NCBI GenBank assembly: GCA_030637065.1
Contig: DAOVVQ010000098.1
Span: 1-11,892, forward strand
Direction: 5' to 3'
DNA length: 11,892 nt
Source of the DNA: Planctomycetota bacterium
Lineage (GTDB): Bacteria; Planctomycetota; Phycisphaerae; Sedimentisphaerales; Anaerohalosphaeraceae
This document shows, one piece after another, positions 6,270 through 11,892 of this stretch. The notes beneath the pieces were generated by a model. That model was not told where the DNA came from. It made no database searches and saw only the letters and a program-made list of their open reading frames with translations. Within the stretch, counting starts at the first letter, position 1. Each line of letters begins with the position of its first letter. Position numbers and translations under genes: made by a program.

Positions 6270-7454
6270 CTATCTCTCAATTGGATCCTCTTTTTTCAAA
6301 CGTTTCCGTGCCGCAGCCAGTAACTCGTAAACCCGTTCATTCTGCCCTTTTTCATTTTTGGGGTGGGACGCCTCAAGTTCGGTCTGGAGGACATAAATCA
6401 GGCTGATGTGAGTTCTTGGGAGTCCTTCAATGCCACCGAAAGCGTATTGAAGCTCGCGGGCCATTCCCTCTTCATCGCGGCCAACGAGAAATTTAACGTT
6501 CTTTTTTCGCCGTTCCTCGGGAATCCACAGGGGCCAGTCATCTCCAATACCAAGCCGGATATCACCGCGCAAGGCATAGCTGCTTAGTTGTGCGATCCTC
6601 TCAACGGCGTGATTTTTCCTGAGCCTTTCGATATCAGGCTCCAGGCCGAAACCGATAATCGATACATTACGCTTCGCAAGTTCGGCGAGAATGTCGTTGG
6701 CTTGAGTGTAATAATGATCATGATCACTGTTCTTCAGGATCTGCTTGGCGGATTTGACTATCAGCGGGATATCCGGCAATGCCGCCTGATAGAGACCGGC
6801 GACATCTTTGCAAAGTTCGGTCCATATCTCGGGCGTCCAGCCTTCCGCGAGAAAAGCGGGCCCGCCATTCTTACTCGGCTGGGCGTTGACATTGCCAATA
6901 TGACCAAAACCGGGCATTACATACCAGATACCGGACTCGCTGTTATATCGCCTGCCAAGTGCGCGAATGAATCTGCCATATTCACGCAGGTAAGCGTCGT
7001 CCCAGACTTTTGGAACGGTAATCGGCTCACCCTTGGCAACTCCGCCCCCCTGAAACCGAATTCGCTTCACGCCCCTGTCATAGAGCCACTCCGGTGTCGG
7101 CTGATTGTCCACATGTTGGCCGTAAGTGGAGATCGCCAGCACCAGGCCCTTTCCATGTTTTCGGCAGATTTGAAGAGCCTTGTCTATCTCTGAAAAGTCA
7201 TATTGCCCCGGCTCAGGCTCGATAACGGCCCAGGCGAAAGTTGCAACAAGTGCATCGACCAGCGGATGAGAGAGAAAGAAATCCGCACGTGTCATGCGAT
7301 CCCTCTTCGCCAGCCGCAGATACAGGCCGGCTTTTCCGCGATGCTTTCGATACCACTGACCGTTTAGCTCAGGACTTTTTGAAGAAGCATCAAGATATGC
7401 CGGGGCTGCCATTGCAAATGCGACCAATAAGACAATAATTCTGAATCTACTCAT
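6270..7454 (-). CDS. Secreted GH-like TIM-barrel protein of unknown activity
   Basis: 394 residues. MSRFRIIVLLVAFAMAAPAYLDA is a Sec signal peptide (cleavage near residue 23). The body has the opening of a GH42/GH5-like barrel: W75-AVIEPEPGQYDFSEID (to residue 91), then LVLAIST, PEWLYDRGV, a VW-DDAYLREYGRFIRALGRRY helix, and a last strand HISLIYVLQTELEA (349-362). The same landmarks in the same order occur in module 2 of the protein at 2283-6206, so the two are homologous. At the strand where that module has SAEMHLP, this protein reads GHIGNVNAQP (184-193), with no glutamate, so hydrolytic activity by the classical mechanism is doubtful. GAAGGA (7463-7468) sits 8 bases before the ATG. It lies 54 bases after the sulfatase at 7509-9005 on the same strand, probably in one transcript. 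Confidence 0.8.
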   Translation of the reverse strand: MSRFRIIVLLVAFAMAAPAYLDASSKSPELNGQWYRKHRGKAGLYLRLAKRDRMTRADFFLSHPLVDALVATFAWAVIEPEPGQYDFSEIDKALQICRKHGKGLVLAISTYGQHVDNQPTPEWLYDRGVKRIRFQGGGVAKGEPITVPKVWDDAYLREYGRFIRALGRRYNSESGIWYVMPGFGHIGNVNAQPSKNGGPAFLAEGWTPEIWTELCKDVAGLYQAALPDIPLIVKSAKQILKNSDHDHYYTQANDILAELAKRNVSIIGFGLEPDIERLRKNHAVERIAQLSSYALRGDIRLGIGDDWPLWIPEERRKKNVKFLVGRDEEGMARELQYAFGGIEGLPRTHISLIYVLQTELEASHPKNEKGQNERVYELLAAARKRLKKEDPIER

Positions 7455-7508
7455 TTACCTGATCCTTCGTTATTAAGATATTCACACCTCTTGTGCCCTT
7501 AGGAATTG

Positions 7509-9005
7509 TTATTTTTTCTTTTCCAATTCGGGAGTAATTATTTTCAATCCCTTCGGCGCGATCGCGGCTTTTTTTACACGCCCGGCGAGCTGCGCTTTAA
7601 GTGTCGCTACAACTTTGCCGTACCTCGGTTTTTCTGCGAGGTTTTTCATTTCATCCGGATCTTTTCTGTGGTCGTACAATTCCTTGTTTTTTTCGCCGCC
7701 TTCAAGCCATTCGGTGTAGCGGTATCGCGAGGTACGGATACTGTAGCCGTTAGCCATCTGGGTGATCGCGTTTTTGCGCGGAGCGGCGGAGATATCGTCC
7801 AGGACAGGAGCCAGGCTGACACCTGATACCTGAGCCGGTTTCGGCAGAGACGCCAGATCGCTGAGTGTGGGATAAAAATCGATCATCTCCGCCATAGACG
7901 AAGTTTGCTTGCCTTTGTTCTTTTGTCCGGGTACGGAAATAATCAGCGGCACGCGAGCGGCATTTTCAAAGAGCGTCATTTTCTTATAATGCCCATGCTC
8001 GCCCATGTGATATCCGTGGTCGGAGGTGAACAGGACGATGGTGTTTTCTTTCAGCCCGTATTCTTCGAGACCATCCAGCAAACGCCCGATCTGCGCATCG
8101 ACAAAACTTATCGCGGCATAATAACCCTGAATCGCCGACCGTGCCAGATCGTCCGCGAGATTGAGCTGTTCTTTATGTGCAATCAGAGTCTTTTGAGCTG
8201 GCACAGGCAGTGTTTGAAGATATCCGTCAGGAACCTGGGGGATAACAATTTTGTCCTTAGGGTGCATCTCAAAATATTTTTTCGGCGAAACATAAGGCGT
8301 ATGAGGTCTGTAAAAACCTACCGCCAGAAAGAAGGGCTTGTTTTCCTCGGAATATTTTTTCATCAGATTGATAGATTCCGTCGCAACGATACCGTCGGTC
8401 TGTTCTTCGTCCGTTCCTTCCGCGGCATACCAGCTCAACGTCGCGCCGAATTTACCCGGCAGCAGACTGGTAATCTTGTCTTCCTCGGCCTTATCCCGGC
8501 CGATAGGATTTATTTTTTCATTCCATGAAGCCGGGTCATCGTGGCCGTCCGTGCCTATCGCCTTCGGATTGTCGTAATGATATATCTTACCCACCCGGGC
8601 GGCGGTGTAGCCATGATTCATAAAATGCTGGCTCATTGTCACCACTTCCGGGACACGGGAGCGGGTGAGCACGCGGAGTGTTTTTATGGTCGTCTGGTCA
8701 GGATAGAGGCCCGTCATGAAAGAGTTTCGCGATGGCCCGCACAGCGGAAAATTCGTATAGGCATTCCTAAACAGCACCCCCTCGGCTGCAAGACGGTCTA
8801 TGTTCGGAGTCTTGACCATGGGGTGGCCGTAAGCACCGATATCGTTATTGAGGTCGTCGCAGATAACAAACAGAACATTCGGCTTATTGCTCCGCTTTAC
8901 ACCGCTTCTTTTCGCATGAGTGCCACAGCCGGAACAAATGCTGCCTATTGCGGTTGTGTACATGACCGATTTTAGAAATTGACGCCTGCTTGACGTTTTT
9001 GTCAT
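7509..9005 (-). CDS. Tat-exported iduronate-2-sulfatase-like S1 sulfatase, Cys-type
   Basis: 498 residues from the ATG at 9005. That start is chosen over the in-frame ATG at 9068 because a full AGGAGGT lies 5 bases upstream and the protein then begins with a clean Tat signal, SSRRQFLKS (5-13). The following IGSICSGC could be a lipobox; both C24 and C27 are possible anchors. Catalytic C89-G-P-S-R with MTG is a Cys-type formylglycine motif. Metal and sulfate ligands are D50, D51, D329 and H330, with K140 and H143 (GKIYH), H235 (YRPH) and a Lys in KKMTLFE (341-342). GKIYHYDNP and FYRPHTPY point to the iduronate-2-sulfatase-like subgroup (S1_7 type). The substrate is probably a sulfated sugar in a polysaccharide, not necessarily iduronate. 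It is the first gene of the minus-strand pair and is preceded by the second copy of the conserved promoter/operator element. Confidence 0.9.
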   Translation of the reverse strand: MTKTSSRRQFLKSVMYTTAIGSICSGCGTHAKRSGVKRSNKPNVLFVICDDLNNDIGAYGHPMVKTPNIDRLAAEGVLFRNAYTNFPLCGPSRNSFMTGLYPDQTTIKTLRVLTRSRVPEVVTMSQHFMNHGYTAARVGKIYHYDNPKAIGTDGHDDPASWNEKINPIGRDKAEEDKITSLLPGKFGATLSWYAAEGTDEEQTDGIVATESINLMKKYSEENKPFFLAVGFYRPHTPYVSPKKYFEMHPKDKIVIPQVPDGYLQTLPVPAQKTLIAHKEQLNLADDLARSAIQGYYAAISFVDAQIGRLLDGLEEYGLKENTIVLFTSDHGYHMGEHGHYKKMTLFENAARVPLIISVPGQKNKGKQTSSMAEMIDFYPTLSDLASLPKPAQVSGVSLAPVLDDISAAPRKNAITQMANGYSIRTSRYRYTEWLEGGEKNKELYDHRKDPDEMKNLAEKPRYGKVVATLKAQLAGRVKKAAIAPKGLKIITPELEKKK

Positions 9006-9010
9006 AAGAT

Positions 9011-9017
9011 ACCTCCT
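9011..9017 (-). promoter_or_regulatory. Ribosome binding site that fixes the start at 9005
   Basis: ACCTCCT on the plus strand reads AGGAGGT on the minus strand, 5 bases before the ATG at 9005. The longer reading from 9068 would translate through this site and put 21 non-signal-like residues in front of the Tat motif. Confidence 0.8.
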
Positions 9018-9042
9018 ATGCTGTACGTAAAGGCATACGCAG

Positions 9043-9089
9043 CCTTGATTACACAAAGACCCTAACATTTAACACTTGCAAAGTCAAGG
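9043..9089. promoter_or_regulatory. Candidate tandem operator, copy 2 (two 16-bp inverted repeats)
   Basis: Site A at 9043-9058 is CCTTG-ATTACA-CAAAG. Site B at 9074-9089 is ACTTG-CAAAGT-CAAGG. Starts are 31 bases apart, as in copy 1 at 2184-2230. Relative to copy 1 the spacer carries one inserted and one deleted base, which cancel, so the 15-base spacer length is kept. A minus-strand -35, TTGACT (9082-9087), lies inside site B; the matching -10 is poor (TAGGGT at 9059-9064), weaker than in copy 1. On the plus strand TTGCAA (9076-9081), 17 bases and CATAAT (9099-9104) is a possible promoter toward the genes at 9299-11892. Confidence 0.5.
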
Positions 9090-9102
9090 ATTCATGGACA
9101 TA

Positions 9103-9130
9103 ATTGCAGGCAAACCTGCTTTTCTGCAAT
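9103..9130 (+). promoter_or_regulatory. Hairpin with T-run, possible attenuator in the leader of the plus-strand sulfatases
   Basis: GCAGG (9106-9110), loop CAAA, CCTGC (9115-9119) and TTTT (9120-9123) form a small terminator-like hairpin. An overlapping alternative pairs ATTGCAG (9103-9109) with CTGCAAT (9124-9130); the two cannot form together. If transcription starts from CATAAT at 9099-9104, the 5' arm would lie at or just before the transcript start, so an attenuation role needs an upstream start. The structure is seen; the function is speculative. Confidence 0.3.
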
Positions 9131-9200
9131 AATCTCGACGAGAAACACGTCGATGAGCTAAGGTAAATATCGGTCCTGACGACTCGTTGAAGGGATGAAG

Positions 9201-9296
9201 ATGAACCAATTTTATCGAAACAAATTGCTGAATCCTGCTGTTGTCGCGATTATGGTTCATTCCGAAGCAATGGGCCTAAGAAGAAAGAGGGCATAA
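9201..9296 (+). CDS. Possible 31-residue leader ORF ahead of the plus-strand sulfatases
   Basis: The ATG at 9201 is preceded by GAAGGG (9189-9194) with a 6-base gap, a good ribosome site, and the frame runs 31 residues to TAA at 9294-9296, two bases before the ATG of the next gene. The peptide starts MNQFYRNKLLNPAVVAIMVH and ends in RRKRA. It has no recognisable domain. It could be a translated leader coupled to the sulfatase, the remnant of a gene, or chance; 31 open codons are not improbable. Confidence 0.25.
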   Translation: MNQFYRNKLLNPAVVAIMVHSEAMGLRRKRA

Positions 9297-9298
9297 AA

Positions 9299-10684
9299 AT
9301 GAATCGAGTTGGCATTTTCCTCATTCTACTGTCAACGGCATCATTCGTCTCGACGGCAGAACACCCCAATGTGCTCTTTATCGCGATAGACGATCTCAAC
9401 GATTGGGGCGCCAGCGGGCTGAGGGGAGAGCCGTTCGCGGTGGATACGCCAAACCTTGACCGTCTCGTGGCCCAGGGCGTCCTCTTTACGAACGCCCACT
9501 GCAACGCGCCTTCCTGCAATCCGTCCCGGACGTCCATCCTCTCCGGGCTGCATCCGGCCACGACCGGTGTGTACGCCAACCGTAATGACTGGCGGACCAA
9601 CGCGATATTTGACGATACGTTGTTGCTCCCCGAGTATTTCAAACAGCACGGCTACGCGACCTTCGGGTGTGGAAAAATCTACCATGCCAACGAAGAGGGC
9701 GCCCAAGACTGCAAAGGGTACATATCGCCCCGCGGCTGGGACGACTTCTTTCCATCGTTCGAGCGGCAGCTCCCGGAGCCGAGCCGGCCCGTCCAGGTGC
9801 CTGGCCGCGGCATCGGTAAGTTCGATTGGGGCGGCACGGGAAAACCGCTGGAAGATATGGGCGATCACAAAGTGGTCGACTGGGCTATCCAGCAACTCAA
9901 AAAGAAACACCAACAGCCGTTGTTTCTCGCCGTGGGCATCTACCGGCCTCATATGCCGTGGTTCATTCCCGATGCGTTCTACGACCGCTATGAAGGCGTT
10001 GAAATTAAACCGCCGCAAAATGCGCCGGGTTGGGACGCGGATATCCCGCCGCAACTGACGAAAACGCGCCGGTTCAAGGAATTCGCGGGCCAGCCGGGTC
10101 CCAGCCGGGGCTACGCGGCCTGTATTACCTACGCCGATTATGAGTTGGGCCGTCTGCTGGACGCGTTGGAAGCCTCTCCCCTGAGCGAGAACACGCTCGT
10201 GGTTCTTTGGTCCGATCACGGCTGGCATCTCGGCGAGAAGGAACATTTCTCGAAGTTCACGCTGTGGGAAGAATCCACGCGCGTGCCGCTGATCATCGTG
10301 CCGCCCGGGTTCAGAGGGCCGCGCGTGGTGGACACCGCCGTCAGCTTGCTGGATGTGTACCCAACGGTCATCCAACTCGCCGGGCTTGTCGCCTACGAGA
10401 AGAATCAGGGCGAAAACATCATGAGCTTCGTGGACGTGCCGAAGGACGCCCGGCGCGCCGTGGTGACCAGTGCCAGGGAAGACGCCCACGCCGTTCGCGA
10501 CGGCCGGTACCGCTACATCCGCATTCGGGGCGTGGAGGCCTTGTTCGACCACGAAACCGACCCAGACGAATTGCACAACGTGGCGGACGATCCCGCTTAC
10601 GCCGACGTGGTGGAACGTCTCGCCAAGGCCCTGCCCGCGAATCCGCTGCCGCAGATGCCGAAGACCCCGGAGAAGGAACAATGA
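9299..10684 (+). CDS. Sec-exported iduronate-2-sulfatase-like S1 sulfatase, Cys-type
   Basis: 461 residues. MNRVGIFLILLSTASFVSTA is a Sec signal peptide, cut after STA (residue 20), leaving the sulfatase fold to begin almost at once (HPNVLFIAIDDLND). Key residues: D31 and D32, C73-N-P-S-R with LSG, K126 and H129 (GKIYH), H218 (YRPHMPW), D306 and H307 (SDHGWH), K319. The pattern fits the S1_7-like group, but it is distant from the sulfatase at 7509-9005 and uses Sec, not Tat. GAGG (9287-9290) precedes the ATG by 8 bases. The stop TGA overlaps the ATG of the next sulfatase (ATGA, 10681-10684), so the two are translationally coupled. Its DNA is richer in G+C than its left-hand neighbours: a hand count of bases 10441-10500 gives 44 of 60, against 26 of 60 at 8341-8400. 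Confidence 0.9.
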   Translation: MNRVGIFLILLSTASFVSTAEHPNVLFIAIDDLNDWGASGLRGEPFAVDTPNLDRLVAQGVLFTNAHCNAPSCNPSRTSILSGLHPATTGVYANRNDWRTNAIFDDTLLLPEYFKQHGYATFGCGKIYHANEEGAQDCKGYISPRGWDDFFPSFERQLPEPSRPVQVPGRGIGKFDWGGTGKPLEDMGDHKVVDWAIQQLKKKHQQPLFLAVGIYRPHMPWFIPDAFYDRYEGVEIKPPQNAPGWDADIPPQLTKTRRFKEFAGQPGPSRGYAACITYADYELGRLLDALEASPLSENTLVVLWSDHGWHLGEKEHFSKFTLWEESTRVPLIIVPPGFRGPRVVDTAVSLLDVYPTVIQLAGLVAYEKNQGENIMSFVDVPKDARRAVVTSAREDAHAVRDGRYRYIRIRGVEALFDHETDPDELHNVADDPAYADVVERLAKALPANPLPQMPKTPEKEQ

Positions 10685-11892
10685 CTGCGAGAACTGCATA
10701 TAGCGTTGCGGCCTTGGTCGTGTTGTGCCTGGCGGCCGAATCGCCCGCCGCGGCTGCTGAGCGGCCGAACATCGTGATGATTCTGGCGGACGATCTGGGC
10801 TGGGCGGATATCGGCTGTTACGGCGCCGATCTGCACGAGACGCCCAATCTCGATCGCCTTGCCCGGCAGGGTATGCGGTTTACCAATGCTTATGCCGCCG
10901 CACCGGTTTGCTCGCCGACACGGGCTTCGATCATGACCGGTAAATACCCGGCCCGGCTGGGCATGACGATCTGGTCTGAGGCTTCTGCCAGGCCCCCTCA
11001 AACCAAGAAACTCATACCGCCGATTACGCTGGGCGACCTGCCCCATGAGCAGGTGACAATTGCCGAGGTGCTAAAGGGCGCAGGCTACTTCACGGCACAT
11101 GTAGGCAAATGGCATCTGGGTCAAGCTGCTTATTACCCTCAGACACAGGGTTTCGATATAAATATCGGCGGGACATTCTGGGGAGCGCCGACTACATTTT
11201 TCTATCCCTACAGCGGTTCAGGCAGGTGGGGCAATGAATTTAGATATGTGCCGCACCTGGAATTAGGTGAAGAAGGTGAATATTTGACCGACCGACTGAC
11301 CGATGAGGCACTTGGAATAATGGAGAAGGTAAAAGATAAGCCTTTCTTTTTGAATCTCTGGTATCATACGGTTCATACACCGATCGAGGGCAAGCCCGAG
11401 TTGGTCGAGTACTATAAAAGACAAGTCAAACCCGGCATGCACCATCAGAACTATGAATACGCCGCAATGGTCCACAGTCTCGATGAGAACGTCGGGCGCA
11501 TCATGAAAAGGATCGCAGAACTCGGTATCGAGGAGCGAACGATCGTGATCTTCCTGTCCGACAACGGCGGGCTCGTAGGCAAGAGTAAGACAAAGAGCGT
11601 AACCAGCAACTATCCCCTGCGTTCGGGCAAGGGGTCCCTGTACGAAGGCGGCACACGTGTGCCTATGATCATTAGATGGCCCAACGTAACCCCCCCGGGC
11701 AGTGTGTGCACTCAGCCGGTCAGTTCAATCGATTTCTACCCGTCTATCCTTGACATGACCTCCCTGATGGGCAATCCGGACCACAATGACGTTGTCAGCC
11801 GCGAGCGCATTGCGCAATTATTGAAAGACCCAGGCAAAACGCTCACTCGCAATGATCTTTACTGGCATTATCCTCACTATTACGCCACGACC
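10681..11892 (+). CDS. Sec-exported arylsulfatase A-like S1 sulfatase, Cys-type (3' end outside window)
   Basis: 404 residues are visible and the frame is open at the window end. The N-terminus MTARTAYSVAALVVLCLAA... to residue ~26 is a Sec signal with an AAA cleavage region. Key residues: D37 and D38 (ADDLG), C77-S-P-T-R with MTGKYPARL, K143 and H145 (GKWHLG), H232 (HTVHTP), D294 and N295 (SDNGG), K317 (GKGSLYEGGTRVP). EYLTDRLTDEA (200-210) and YWHYPHY (394-400) are typical of the arylsulfatase A-like subgroup, possibly S1_16. This is a different subgroup from the upstream partner. GGAG (10669-10672), inside the previous gene, lies 8 bases before the start. Hand counts show G+C falling from about 65 % in the first ~300 bases to about 48 % at 11101-11160. 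Near 11780, where relatives usually read DG-VSL-PLLK, this one reads DVVSRERIAQLLK, a local divergence and not a frame break. Confidence 0.9.
   Translation, partial: MTARTAYSVAALVVLCLAAESPAAAAERPNIVMILADDLGWADIGCYGADLHETPNLDRLARQGMRFTNAYAAAPVCSPTRASIMTGKYPARLGMTIWSEASARPPQTKKLIPPITLGDLPHEQVTIAEVLKGAGYFTAHVGKWHLGQAAYYPQTQGFDINIGGTFWGAPTTFFYPYSGSGRWGNEFRYVPHLELGEEGEYLTDRLTDEALGIMEKVKDKPFFLNLWYHTVHTPIEGKPELVEYYKRQVKPGMHHQNYEYAAMVHSLDENVGRIMKRIAELGIEERTIVIFLSDNGGLVGKSKTKSVTSNYPLRSGKGSLYEGGTRVPMIIRWPNVTPPGSVCTQPVSSIDFYPSILDMTSLMGNPDHNDVVSRERIAQLLKDPGKTLTRNDLYWHYPHYYATT

Noticed and set aside
9006..9068. Upstream start at 9068 for the minus-strand sulfatase
   Set aside because: It would place 21 residues before a clean Tat signal and would translate through a full AGGAGGT site and through promoter/operator site A. 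The ATG at 9005 is much better supported.
9341..10699. Long open frame of 452 codons on the minus strand opposite the sulfatase at 9299-10684
   Set aside because: It is a shadow of a G+C-rich gene. The protein is rich in V, G, R and H without motifs, while the plus strand has every sulfatase signature, a signal peptide and a ribosome site.
11750..11840. Possible frameshift in the last sulfatase around the DVVSRERIAQLLK segment
   Set aside because: The reading frame recovers the family pattern immediately after (LLKDPG then LYWHYPHY) with no shift needed. Substitutions explain it.
1..11892. tRNA, rRNA, CRISPR array, insertion sequence or phage genes
   Set aside because: No tandem repeat-spacer pattern, transposase or integrase motif, or recognisable RNA gene was seen on either strand.

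Overview
The window is a sulfatase-rich carbohydrate-degradation locus. Its style is that of the PVC superphylum (Planctomycetota, Verrucomicrobiota, Kiritimatiellota or Lentisphaerota). It holds four S1 sulfatases from at least three subgroups, one large modular secreted esterase, and two glycoside-hydrolase-type TIM-barrel proteins or modules, with no SusC/SusD-like transporter. Every complete gene and the last partial gene start with a recognisable Sec or Tat export signal, so the products probably act in the periplasm or outside the cell on a sulfated, acylated polysaccharide. The phylum is an inference from gene content. No rRNA, tRNA, CRISPR array, transposase or integrase was seen.

Layout. 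Bases 1-572 (+) are the C-terminal end of a glycoside-hydrolase-like protein. It runs convergently into, and overlaps by 16 bases, a Tat-exported choline-sulfatase-like sulfatase at 557-2107 (-) with a Ser-type active site. A 175-base divergent promoter region follows. Then comes a 1307-residue protein at 2283-6206 (+), built as esterase, TIM barrel, esterase, SGNH-like domain; its two esterases are an old internal duplication. A 63-base convergent gap separates it from a minus-strand pair: a Tat-exported iduronate-2-sulfatase-like enzyme (7509-9005), then a TIM-barrel protein (6270-7454) homologous to the TIM barrel inside the large protein. A second divergent region (9006-9298) leads to two plus-strand sulfatases, 9299-10684 and 10681 to the window end, coupled by an ATGA stop/start overlap.

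The most notable non-coding signal is that the two divergent promoter regions are homologous over about 67 bases. Each carries two copies of a 16-base inverted repeat, [CA][CT]TTG-N6-CAA[AG]G, with starts exactly 31 bases apart in both regions. In the first region a near-consensus sigma-70 type promoter for the minus-strand sulfatase is threaded through the pair: its -35 lies inside one site and its -10 lies between the sites. I read this as the operator of a locus-specific regulator that is not encoded in the window.

A working model, by inference: the esterases and the SGNH-like domain remove acyl groups, sulfatases of different subgroups remove sulfate from different positions, and the TIM-barrel proteins act on the exposed glycan. 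The Ser-type sulfatase implies a radical-SAM maturase (anSME) elsewhere in the genome.
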